NCBI GenBank assembly: GCA_023621975.1
Contig: JAMOAC010000098.1
Span: forward strand, 1 to 9,812
Origin: Bacillota bacterium
Lineage (GTDB): Bacteria > Bacillota_A > Clostridia > Acetivibrionales > DUMB01
Reading direction: 5' to 3'
Length of the DNA: 9,812 nt
Made by a program: the position numbers and the translations under genes. Under the pieces are notes generated by a model. That model saw only the letters and a program-made list of their open reading frames with translations. It did not search any database and was not told where the DNA came from. Below, piece by piece: positions 1 through 7,201 of the stretch. How positions within the stretch are numbered: position 1 is the first letter of the stretch; every line of letters starts with the position of its first letter.

Positions 1-6
1 AAACTG

Positions 7-42
7 TAAAGCTTAAGCTTTAAGTTTTAAGCTTTAAGCTTA
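7..42. repeat. AAGCTTT heptamer repeat with two perfect palindromes
   Basis: Seven-base units AAGCTTT, AAGTTTT, AAGCTTT and AAGCTT(A) start at 15, 22, 29 and 36, preceded by another AAGCTT at 9-14. The tract contains a perfect 16-bp palindrome (7-22, TAAAGCTTAAGCTTTA) and a perfect 15-base palindrome (28-42, TAAGCTTTAAGCTTA). Their centres are about 20.5 bp apart, close to two helical turns. It lies 125 bp upstream of the first gene. It could be a tandem operator for a dimeric regulator, or just a low-complexity repeat whose upstream end may lie outside the window. I do not recognise it as a known operator. Confidence 0.7.
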
Positions 43-104
43 TGCTAACATTATTTTTGTGTTTTAGCTTGTCGGTGCGGGAACCAATTTCTTAACTCAG
101 GATA

Positions 105-110
105 GATAAT
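105..110 (+). promoter_or_regulatory. Possible -10 element of the operon promoter
   Basis: GATAAT matches five of six positions of the sigma-A -10 consensus and lies in the AT-rich leader 57 bases before the first start codon. No good -35 hexamer is found 16-18 bases upstream (that region reads around AACCAA), so a promoter here would be weak or activator-dependent. A second candidate, TAAAAT at 121-126, also lacks a -35 box. This is a tentative call. Confidence 0.25.
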
Positions 111-151
111 ATTAAGTTAATAAAATTGAAAAATAATTTTAAGAAAGTAAT

Positions 152-159
152 GGGAGGAG
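152..159 (+). promoter_or_regulatory. Strong ribosome binding site of the binding-protein gene
   Basis: GGGAGGAG, nearly a full Shine-Dalgarno, stands seven bases before the ATG at 167. Its strength fits the high expression usual for solute-binding lipoproteins and supports that start. Confidence 0.85.
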
Positions 160-166
160 TTTATAA

Positions 167-1183
167 ATGAAATTAGCTAATAAGAAAATTTTGGCTATAT
201 TGTTGGCAGTTTTTATGCTTATAAGTTTAGCAGCTTGTGGCGGCACCGCACCGAATCAACAGAAAGGTGATGCAAATAATTCAGCTGAAGGACCCGATAA
301 ATCTGCAGATTCTGGAAAAGGACTGGACAAAATTGCTTTTATCGTTGCTGATATGGCCAACGAGTCCCAGGCTTTTTCATCAAGAATGTTCCAAAAGTAT
401 GGTAAAGATTATAACTTCGAAGTCATAATCCTTGATGCAAAAGGAGACGTTCAGCTTGAAACTCAGGCAGTAAACAATGCCGTAGCACAGGGTGTAAAGG
501 CTCTCTTCGTAAACCCGAATGATATCAATGCTATCGTTCCTGCTCTTGAGGCGGCAAAGAAAGCTGGCGTGGTTGTTGGATTGTATTCTTCTGACCTTCC
601 GCAGGATAAACAGAGCGCGCGTGACTTCTTTGTGGGTGTAAATGATAACCAGGCTGGTGAAGCAGCAGCAAAGGCTTTCATGGACAACTTCCCCGATGGA
701 GCAACTATTGTTGAGATAGGAGGACAATCAGGCCACGATGCGCAGATCAAACGTCATGATGGCTTTAATAACGCTATCAAGGGTTCCAAAATTCAGGTCA
801 TTGACTATAAAGCAACTCAGCAGTGGTCTACAGAACAGGCTATGGCTATCATGGAAGATATGATAACCAAGCATGGAGATAAAATCCAGGGTGTGTTTGT
901 CCACTGGGACAATGGTGCAACTGGCGTTATCCAGGCTGCAAAGGCTGCAAATATGGAAGGCTTGTTCATAGTAGGAGTTGACGGAAACAGGGCTGGCTTT
1001 GAACAAGTAAGACAAGGTGAACAGAGTGTAACTATAATGCAGAACTTTGAAAACATGGCCAAAAAGTCCCTTGAGCTGGCCAGAAAAGTTATCGACGGCG
1101 AAAAAGTTGAACCTTTGAACTTCATTCCTCTCGATATAGTTAACAAAGACAATATAGACAATTTCACTCCCCCAGAATGGTAA
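167..1183 (+). CDS. Sugar/polyol ABC transporter solute-binding lipoprotein (RbsB-like)
   Basis: This is a lipid-anchored extracytoplasmic receptor that captures a sugar-like ligand and delivers it to the membrane permeases encoded downstream. The 338-residue protein opens with a lysine-containing n-region, a hydrophobic stretch (residues 8-20) and a lipobox LAAC at 21-24, so Cys24 should be the lipidated N-terminus. A low-complexity Asn/Ser/Gly/Asp/Lys linker follows to about residue 52. The rest, from KIAFIVADM onward, is a type I periplasmic-binding fold of the Peripla_BP_4 (ribose/galactose/inositol-binding) class, with the typical GVKALFVNPND and FIVGVDGN segments. The length is normal for the family. 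The family binds pentoses, hexoses, cyclitols and, in some members, autoinducer-2. The ligand cannot be read from the sequence, but the dehydratase-like enzyme downstream suggests a polyol. The gene is first in the transporter operon and is separated from the ATPase gene by a hairpin that may uncouple their expression levels. Confidence 0.95.
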   Translation: MKLANKKILAILLAVFMLISLAACGGTAPNQQKGDANNSAEGPDKSADSGKGLDKIAFIVADMANESQAFSSRMFQKYGKDYNFEVIILDAKGDVQLETQAVNNAVAQGVKALFVNPNDINAIVPALEAAKKAGVVVGLYSSDLPQDKQSARDFFVGVNDNQAGEAAAKAFMDNFPDGATIVEIGGQSGHDAQIKRHDGFNNAIKGSKIQVIDYKATQQWSTEQAMAIMEDMITKHGDKIQGVFVHWDNGATGVIQAAKAANMEGLFIVGVDGNRAGFEQVRQGEQSVTIMQNFENMAKKSLELARKVIDGEKVEPLNFIPLDIVNKDNIDNFTPPEW

Positions 1184-1216
1184 TATAGGATGTTTTGTAT
1201 AAAATAATAAAAATAA

Positions 1217-1263
1217 AATATTAGAGCTCGTTGTGGCGCTAAGCCAAAACGAGTTCTAATATT
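1217..1263 (+). terminator. Long intercistronic hairpin (attenuator, leaky terminator or mRNA-stabilising stem)
   Basis: Arms 1217-1237 and 1243-1263 form 21 opposed positions around a five-base loop GCTAA. Twenty pair, including one G-U (1226/1254), and one is a G-A mismatch (1233/1247). On the plus strand the stem is followed by A- and T-mixed sequence (AAAATTATTTG) rather than a clean U run. On the minus strand it is followed by a T-rich tract, but no gene requires that orientation. It sits in the 122-base gap between the binding-protein and ATPase genes. At this position such stems commonly protect the upstream message or partly stop transcription, so that the receptor outnumbers the membrane components. 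The structure is directly visible, but the function is inferred. Confidence 0.7.
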
Positions 1264-1305
1264 AAAATTATTTGTATTAAAATTATCCGAAAGAGGTTAT
1301 TTCCA

Positions 1306-2823
1306 ATGGGAAATAGTAGACAGGAAATTATTCTGAGCATCAAAAACGTGAGCAAATCCTTTCCTGGAGTCAAGGCTCTGGATAAAGTTTCGCTTGAAGT
1401 ACGGCGTGGTACTGTGCATGGGATAGTAGGGGAAAACGGCGCTGGTAAATCGACACTGATGAAAATATTGTCCGGAGTGTATCAAAAGGACTCAGGCACT
1501 ATTATTTTTGACGGCGAGGAAATTAAAAGCACAACGCCCATTCAGTCTATGAAAAGAGGTCTCAGCATCATCTATCAGGAATTAAACCTTGTAAATACTA
1601 TGAGCGTCGGTGAGAATATTTTTCTCGGACGCTTCGGTGAAATGGGTGGTATGCGCGGAGTCCATGCAAAAGCAAAAGAGTTGCTTAAAAGTATTGGCAG
1701 CAATATCGATACTTACAAGTTGGTTTCCGAACTTAGTGTTTCTGAAAAACAGATGGTAGAGATCGCAAAGGCATTATCGTTCGATTCAAAGCTCATTATC
1801 ATGGATGAGCCAAGCAGCAGCCTGACTGCTGATGAAATGAAGGAATTGGTCAAGATTATTCACCATCTTAAAGAACAAGGTATTTCAATTATATATATAA
1901 GCCACAAATTGGACGAAATATTTGAGTTTTGCAGTATGGTAACTATCATGCGTGACGGGCATGTCATCGATACTAAGCCTATTTCCGAAATTACGCGTGC
2001 CGAAATGATTGCGAAGATGGTAGGCCGTCCAATTGAAAATGAATATCCCGAACGGCCTGATTGCGTAGGCGAAACGTTAATGGAAGTTCGATCAATAAAT
2101 ACAAAAAAATTGCATAATATATCCTTTAAACTTAGAAAAGGAGAGATTCTTGGTTTTGTGGGGCTTGTCGGAGCAGGAAGGACTGAGATTGTAAGGGCGA
2201 TATTCGGCGCGGACAAGGTGAAGGGCTGTGAGATCCTTATAGATGGAAAGCCCGTCAAAATAAAGAATCCCAGGGACGCAAAGAAAGCCGGTATAGCTCT
2301 TGTACCGGAGGATCGAAAGCTGCAGGGCCTTGTGCTTCCCTTCTCAGTGGAGTCCAATATCTCTATGGCAAACCTGGACAAGATAACGAAGTTTGGATTT
2401 TTGGACAGTTCGGCAGAAAGGAATATAGCCGAAAAACATGTTAAAGCGCTCGGGATTAAAACCCCCTCTATCAAGACCAAGGTTCGGAGCCTTTCAGGAG
2501 GCAACCAGCAGAAGTGTATAGTTGGGCGCTGGATGGAGACGAACCCGCGCATTCTTATTCTGGATGAACCTACAAGAGGTATAGACGTAGGAGCTAAATA
2601 CGAGATTTACCTTTTAATGAAGAAGATTGCCGAAAGTGGTGGATCTATTATACTGATATCCTCCGAACTACCCGAAGTTCTGAATATGAGTAATCGTGTT
2701 CTTACAATTTGCGACGGACGAATAACAGGAGAATTTGATCCCAGAACAGCTTCGGCAGATCAGATAATGGAGAAGGCACTTGAATTTGGCAGAAAGGATC
2801 TGGAACATGAGAGAGCAAATTAA
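1306..2823 (+). CDS. Sugar ABC transporter ATP-binding protein with two nucleotide-binding domains (RbsA/MglA-like)
   Basis: This cytoplasmic ATPase energises sugar uptake. Two ABC domains are fused in 505 residues, the usual CUT2 length. Domain 1 has Walker A GENGAGKST (42-50), Q-loop Gln91, signature LSVSEKQ (143-149), Walker B LIIMDE (163-168) and switch His200. Domain 2 has the degenerate P-loop GLVGAGRTE (286-294), with Arg in place of the P-loop Lys as is typical of RbsA and MglA, then signature LSGGNQQ (396-402) and Walker B ILILDE (416-421). The start is supported by AAGAGG at 1291-1296, nine bases upstream. The 3' end overlaps the first permease gene by 17 bases, a sign of translational coupling. 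Members of this family serve ribose, galactose, xylose, inositol and other ligands, so the ATPase does not identify the substrate. Confidence 0.96.
   Translation: MGNSRQEIILSIKNVSKSFPGVKALDKVSLEVRRGTVHGIVGENGAGKSTLMKILSGVYQKDSGTIIFDGEEIKSTTPIQSMKRGLSIIYQELNLVNTMSVGENIFLGRFGEMGGMRGVHAKAKELLKSIGSNIDTYKLVSELSVSEKQMVEIAKALSFDSKLIIMDEPSSSLTADEMKELVKIIHHLKEQGISIIYISHKLDEIFEFCSMVTIMRDGHVIDTKPISEITRAEMIAKMVGRPIENEYPERPDCVGETLMEVRSINTKKLHNISFKLRKGEILGFVGLVGAGRTEIVRAIFGADKVKGCEILIDGKPVKIKNPRDAKKAGIALVPEDRKLQGLVLPFSVESNISMANLDKITKFGFLDSSAERNIAEKHVKALGIKTPSIKTKVRSLSGGNQQKCIVGRWMETNPRILILDEPTRGIDVGAKYEIYLLMKKIAESGGSIILISSELPEVLNMSNRVLTICDGRITGEFDPRTASADQIMEKALEFGRKDLEHERAN
2793..2798 (+). promoter_or_regulatory. 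Ribosome binding site that decides the first permease start
   Basis: AAAGGA lies eight bases before the ATG at 2807, inside the end of the ATPase gene. A TTG start at 2780 in the same frame would add nine residues but has no comparable Shine-Dalgarno, so ATG 2807 is preferred. Confidence 0.6.
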
Positions 2824-3781
2824 TTTCAAAAACGTTCTTCAGACTGTATTTAGGGATTATCTGGTTTTGGCTGCGATCGCTTTACTTGTAATAGTCACCT
2901 CAATAGTTGAGCCGAAATTCCTGACAACAGGAAATATGACAAATATTATGCGTCAGTTTGGCCCCCTGATCATGGTTGCTCTTGGCATGACCTTTGTAAT
3001 TATAGGCGGTTTCATAGACTTATCAGTATCAGGCATACTTTCCCTTGTAGCTGTTGTGACCATTTCTCTTATTGAACCTCTCGGGCAGGTAGGTGCACTG
3101 ATTGCAGGCTTATGCCTGGGAACCTTTTGCGGGTACCTGAACAGCGTACTGATACTGGCCAGTGGAGCTATGAAGCAAGCTGAAGCTTTGTTTATCACCT
3201 ATGGTATGAGCACGGTATACGGTGCTTTAGCGCTGATTTACAGCGGAGGGCGAACGAAGCAAATGAGCTGGGTAAAAGCAGATACTTCCATTTTTAAAAC
3301 GATAGGTACAGGAACCGTTGGATTCCTTTCTGTGTCCTTCATCATGTTTCTCGTTTGCCTCCTGTTGTTGTATATATTCCAAAACAAAACATATATGGGA
3401 CGGACTATTTATTTGACCGGTGGTAATAAAACTGCAGCAGAACTTGCTGGAATACCTATTAAGCGAAGCATAACCTTAATTTACACGATTTCCGGTTTGA
3501 TGACTGCCCTGGGTGCCATTGTACTGTTCTCACGTGTGACTGCTGCATCACCGGTTATCGGTAAAGGTTATGAAACAAATGCTATTCTTGCTGTAGTTGT
3601 CGGTGGTACAACACTGATAGGAGGAAATGGAAGCGTACTGCGTACCGTATTAGGTACCACACTGGTCATACTCCTGTCTAACTGCTTGAATTTACTGGGC
3701 GTTTCGGTCTACATGCAATACATGTTGAAAGGTGCTATCTTGGTCCTTGCCATCTGGCTTGATAGTCGCAAGCAACTTTAG
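2807..3781 (+). CDS. Sugar ABC transporter permease 1 (RbsC-like, BPD_transp_2 family)
   Basis: This integral membrane subunit forms half of the sugar translocation channel. From ATG 2807 it has 324 residues, normal for the family. A TTG at 2780 in the same frame would give 333. Hydrophobic segments run through the whole protein, compatible with eight to ten membrane helices. Family landmarks are the GGFIDLSVSG motif after the second hydrophobic segment, the cytoplasmic loop containing TGGNKTAAELAGIPIKR, which contacts the ATPase, and the late glycine-rich GGTTLIGGNGSV. The start codon lies within the ATPase gene, and the stop codon touches the Shine-Dalgarno of the next permease, so these three genes should be co-translated in fixed ratio. 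It probably pairs with the second permease as a heterodimer, whereas ribose systems use a single RbsC homodimer. Confidence 0.94.
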   Translation: MREQINFKNVLQTVFRDYLVLAAIALLVIVTSIVEPKFLTTGNMTNIMRQFGPLIMVALGMTFVIIGGFIDLSVSGILSLVAVVTISLIEPLGQVGALIAGLCLGTFCGYLNSVLILASGAMKQAEALFITYGMSTVYGALALIYSGGRTKQMSWVKADTSIFKTIGTGTVGFLSVSFIMFLVCLLLLYIFQNKTYMGRTIYLTGGNKTAAELAGIPIKRSITLIYTISGLMTALGAIVLFSRVTAASPVIGKGYETNAILAVVVGGTTLIGGNGSVLRTVLGTTLVILLSNCLNLLGVSVYMQYMLKGAILVLAIWLDSRKQL

Positions 3782-3785
3782 GAGG
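3780..3785 (+). promoter_or_regulatory. AGGAGG ribosome binding site overlapping the preceding stop codon
   Basis: A perfect AGGAGG begins on the last two bases of the TAG stop of permease 1 and lies eight bases before ATG 3794. This arrangement suits translational coupling of the two permeases. Confidence 0.85.
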
Positions 3786-3793
3786 AAACTGGG

Positions 3794-4762
3794 ATGAAAA
3801 ATATTAACATTGGCAAAAATCTTCTAACTATAGCAACCAAACAAAAGGCAGTTATAGCCATTATAGTGATTTTGGTGATTATGCTTTTTCCAAAAACCAA
3901 CTTTTACACAGCATATAATCTGTTCGATATGATAAAATCGGTATCTATACTTATGATACTCGCTTTCGGTGTTACGCTGGTGCTTGTGGCCGGAGGGTGC
4001 GATCTGTCCATTGGGGGCATTATGATTGTGTCGGGTATAGTAGCAATCAAGTTAATGAATGCCAATGTTCCCATGTGGATTTCCATATTGGCTGCACTGC
4101 TTGTAGGAGCCATTGTGGGCGCTATAAACGGTTACTTGGTTGTTTATCATAATACAGAGCCATTCATTATTACATTGGGAATGGGCATGCTCCTCACGGG
4201 TATAGCCCAGCAGTTGACTGATGCGCACCCCATCTCTTGCAATAACCCAAATTTTGTGAAACTTGCCAACGACAAATTATTTAATACAATACCTAACCTT
4301 GTTATAGTCATGCTTATTGTATTCTTTATTATACATTACATTTTGCGTTATACTTCATTTGGCAGAAATTGCTATGCTATAGGCGGTGACTACGAGGTAG
4401 CGAAGTATTCCGGCATCAATGTCCTTCCAACAAAAGCGATGACTTTTTTAATTTGCGGTATTACTGCTGCTCTGGGTGGAGTAATGCTTTCATCCATGCT
4501 GAATTCAGGATCCTCAACATACGGTGATACTACTGCACTTGTAGTCAACTGCGGTGTAGTGGTAGGCGGTACTTCCTTCGCAGGCGGTATCGGCAGTGCA
4601 CCACAGTCAGCCATTGGTCTGCTGGTGTTCGGCGTACTTCAAAATTCCATGAACATGCTTGGTATTGATGCCTATGTTCAGCAGATTATACAAGGTATAG
4701 TGATTGTGGTCATTATCTGTCTTGACTGCTATGGCAGAAAACGCAAGCGTGAAGCTGTATGA
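3794..4762 (+). CDS. Sugar ABC transporter permease 2 (RbsC-like, BPD_transp_2 family)
   Basis: This is the second membrane-spanning subunit of the importer, 322 residues, highly hydrophobic, with a positively charged C-terminus (YGRKRKREAV). It carries the family motif in the form GGCDLSIGG, with Cys where permease 1 has Ile and many relatives have Ile or Ala. It also has the ATPase-facing loop IGGDYEVAKYSGINV and the late GGTSFAGGIGSA segment. It is clearly homologous to permease 1 but diverged throughout, so it is not a recent duplicate. With two different permeases and one double-domain ATPase, the complex is probably one receptor, two distinct channel halves and an ATPase. A 63-base gap separates it from the GRE gene, with no clear terminator, so catabolic genes and transporter are likely co-transcribed. 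Confidence 0.94.
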   Translation: MKNINIGKNLLTIATKQKAVIAIIVILVIMLFPKTNFYTAYNLFDMIKSVSILMILAFGVTLVLVAGGCDLSIGGIMIVSGIVAIKLMNANVPMWISILAALLVGAIVGAINGYLVVYHNTEPFIITLGMGMLLTGIAQQLTDAHPISCNNPNFVKLANDKLFNTIPNLVIVMLIVFFIIHYILRYTSFGRNCYAIGGDYEVAKYSGINVLPTKAMTFLICGITAALGGVMLSSMLNSGSSTYGDTTALVVNCGVVVGGTSFAGGIGSAPQSAIGLLVFGVLQNSMNMLGIDAYVQQIIQGIVIVVIICLDCYGRKRKREAV

Positions 4763-4825
4763 TATACCTGATTAAAAAGCCATTGGACTCCGGATTTTAA
4801 TTGGAGGCTTGGAGAGTGAAAGAGT

Positions 4826-7201
4826 ATGGCAAACTACATCGAAGAGATTTCAAAATTACAAATGAGCCACAGGATATCCCTGCTAAAAGAAAGAATGCTG
4901 AGCGAACCAAGGTTTCTATCCCTGGAACAGGCACTGCTCATAACACAGTGTTATAAGGAAAATGAAAATCTTCCTCGCATTCTTCAAAGAGCCAAGAGCC
5001 TTGCATTGGCACTTAACAAAATAGAGATAAGAATTGACCCATTGGAGCTGATAGTAGGAAACCGCACACCTGGCGTAAGAGCAGGTGTGGTTTCGCCTGA
5101 AGCGGGTATTTCATGGATTGACAGGGAGATTGAAATTCTTCATGAAAGGCCACAGGATAAGTTCAATGTAAGAAAAGAAGACATTGAAGAATTCAGAAAA
5201 ACTATTCTTCCATATTGGAAGGGAAAGTCTCTTGAAGATGCGGTAAATGATAGGCTGGGGGCGGAAATATCTGCTATTGCAAAAGTAGTAAAAATCAATC
5301 AGACAGACCATGCCCAAGGGCATATCTGCCCCAACACGCAAAAATGGCTGGCAATGGGGCCGGCAGGATTGAAAAAGGAAGCTGAAGAAAAGCTTAAGAC
5401 GGCTTCAGGGGATAAAAAGGTTTTCTATGAAAGTGTAATTATTGTGCTTTCTGCTGCTCAGGATTTTATGAGAAGGTATAGCAAGCTCGCAAAAAAGATG
5501 CTCGAGGAAGTCTCTGACAGCAGTCTGAGGGATAATCTTATTCAAATTGAAAGAATATGCGCAAAGCTTGCAGACAGTCCTCCAGAGACATTCCGGGAGG
5601 CAGTTCAGTCATTATGGTTCTTATTTGTCATTTTGCATATGGAATCTAATGCCTCTTCCTTCTCACCTGGAAGAGCCGATCAGTATCTGTACCCATATTT
5701 TAAAAAGGACATTGACAGCGGAAAGCTGGATCTTTCCGGTGCCTTGGAGATAATTGAAGCTTTATGGCTTAAGTTTAACCAGATAGTGTATTTAAGAAAT
5801 TCTAACAGCGCAAAATACTTTGCCGGTTTCCCCATAGGATTTAATATTGCCTGCGGCGGCCAAACTCAAGATGGCAGGGATGCATCGAATGAGCTGTCCT
5901 TCCTGTTCCTTAAGGCACAGGAACACTTGCTGCTTCCTCAGCCAAATTTATCTGCCAGATTGTTCAAAGGCTCATCCAGTGAGTTTGTAGACCAGTGTAG
6001 CAGGGTTATAGGAATGGGTAGCGGGATGCCTCAGATCTTTAATGATGAAAGCATAATTCCGGCTTTAATAAATAAAGGTATAAGCAAAGAGGATGCTACT
6101 AATTATGCCATAGTTGGATGTGTAGAGCTTACCACTCATGGAAACAACCTTGGCTGGAGCGATGCTGCTATGTTAAATCTTGTCAAAGTGCTGGAGCTGA
6201 CTCTTAACAATGGTATCTGCCTCCAGACAGGTGTCCGGATGGGCCTGCCGACAGGTTATCTGACTGACTATAAGACTTATGAGGAGCTTGAGGAAGCATA
6301 TAAAAAGCAGCTTGACCATTTTATAGACAGGATGATTGCAGTTTGTGATGCTGTTGACAGGATGCATGCTGAATTCCTGCCGACACCTTTTCTTTCCAGC
6401 GTCATTGACGACTGCCTGGAAAAAGGCATGGACGTTACTGCTGGCGGCGCTCGCTATAACCTTTCCGGAATACAGGCCATTCAGGTGGCAAATATAGCAG
6501 ACAGCCTGGCTGTTATCAAAAAGCTGGTTTATGACGAGGGTACCCTTAAGGCTGAAGAACTTTTAGAGGCGCTTCAGACAAACTATGAAGGACGTGAAGA
6601 ATTAAGGCAGTACCTTATCAATAAAGTTCCAAAGTATGGCAATGACGTTGCATGGGTCGATAATATAGGCGCCAAATGGATTGAGTACTTTGCAAAGAAA
6701 ATGGAAGGTTACAGAAACGCTAGAGGTGGTCCGTACCATACAGGACTTTACACTGTTTCTGCGCACATACCCATGGGACACAATGTTGGGGCTTCTCCAG
6801 ACGGAAGACTGTCAGGGGATCCTCTTGCGGATGGCGGCATGTCGGCAATGTATGGAAGGGATCGGAACGGGCCGACAGCACTTTTGAAATCCGTCTCAAG
6901 GATAAATTCAATGTACGGCAGTAACGGCACTTTACTCAACATGAAGTTCCTTCCTGACATTTTCAAGACTGAAGAAGGAATCAAAAAGTTTTCATCCCTG
7001 CTTATGACATTTGTGGACCTTGGGATAAACCACGTACAATTCAACGTAGTGAGGAGGGAAGACCTGATCGAGGCAAAAAAAAGGCCTGAAGAATATAGAG
7101 GACTTACTGTCAGAGTGGCAGGTTATACAGCATACTTTACAGAGCTTGCCAGTGACCTCCAGGATGAAATCATTGAAAGAACAAGCTATGGAGATATCTG
7201 A
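4826..7201 (+). CDS. Glycyl radical enzyme, dehydratase/lyase branch (PFL-like family), substrate unknown
   Basis: This is a 791-residue cytoplasmic enzyme that stores a radical on a backbone glycine and uses it, through a cysteine thiyl radical, to activate a substrate C-H bond. The PFL-like domain spans roughly residues 10-660 and the glycine radical domain about 660-791. The radical motif RVAGYTAYF puts the radical on Gly766. The catalytic motif GCVE gives Cys432 and Glu434, and WSDAAM gives Asp446. Pyruvate formate-lyase has two adjacent cysteines here, so this is not PFL. The Cys/+2 Glu/+14 Asp spacing equals that of B12-independent glycerol dehydratase (Cys433, Glu435, Asp447), and His166 in GHICPN aligns with its His164. 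The segment NASSFSPGR (275-283) appears to replace the dehydratase His281-Ser282 pair with Ser277-Ser278, and Leu rather than the common Pro follows GCVE, so the substrate probably differs from glycerol. An in-frame TGA at 4817 excludes a longer protein. There is no N-terminal microcompartment-targeting extension. Alternatives are an amino-acid or sulfonate lyase of the same superfamily. Confidence 0.95.
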   Translation: MANYIEEISKLQMSHRISLLKERMLSEPRFLSLEQALLITQCYKENENLPRILQRAKSLALALNKIEIRIDPLELIVGNRTPGVRAGVVSPEAGISWIDREIEILHERPQDKFNVRKEDIEEFRKTILPYWKGKSLEDAVNDRLGAEISAIAKVVKINQTDHAQGHICPNTQKWLAMGPAGLKKEAEEKLKTASGDKKVFYESVIIVLSAAQDFMRRYSKLAKKMLEEVSDSSLRDNLIQIERICAKLADSPPETFREAVQSLWFLFVILHMESNASSFSPGRADQYLYPYFKKDIDSGKLDLSGALEIIEALWLKFNQIVYLRNSNSAKYFAGFPIGFNIACGGQTQDGRDASNELSFLFLKAQEHLLLPQPNLSARLFKGSSSEFVDQCSRVIGMGSGMPQIFNDESIIPALINKGISKEDATNYAIVGCVELTTHGNNLGWSDAAMLNLVKVLELTLNNGICLQTGVRMGLPTGYLTDYKTYEELEEAYKKQLDHFIDRMIAVCDAVDRMHAEFLPTPFLSSVIDDCLEKGMDVTAGGARYNLSGIQAIQVANIADSLAVIKKLVYDEGTLKAEELLEALQTNYEGREELRQYLINKVPKYGNDVAWVDNIGAKWIEYFAKKMEGYRNARGGPYHTGLYTVSAHIPMGHNVGASPDGRLSGDPLADGGMSAMYGRDRNGPTALLKSVSRINSMYGSNGTLLNMKFLPDIFKTEEGIKKFSSLLMTFVDLGINHVQFNVVRREDLIEAKKRPEEYRGLTVRVAGYTAYFTELASDLQDEIIERTSYGDI

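Noticed and set aside
1860..2552. Long minus-strand open frame (230 codons) opposite the ATPase gene
   Set aside because: It lies wholly inside a clear ABC ATPase gene with intact motifs, its translation resembles no family I know, and no ribosome binding site was found for it. It is a shadow of plus-strand codon use.
4777..4810. Possible hairpin masking GGAGG before the GRE gene (AAGCC with GGCTT, plus TCC with GGA)
   Set aside because: It has only eight pairs split by a seven-base bulge. The GGAGG is 18 bases from the ATG, and a nearer GGAG at 4811-4814 can serve as the Shine-Dalgarno. This is too weak to claim regulation.
4826..7201. Annotation as pyruvate formate-lyase
   Set aside because: The paired active-site cysteines of PFL are absent. 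A single Cys432 with Glu434 two residues later is the pattern of dehydratase/lyase GREs.
4826..7201. Microcompartment-associated GRE
   Set aside because: The PFL-like domain starts within the first dozen residues, leaving no encapsulation peptide, and no shell protein gene is present in the window.
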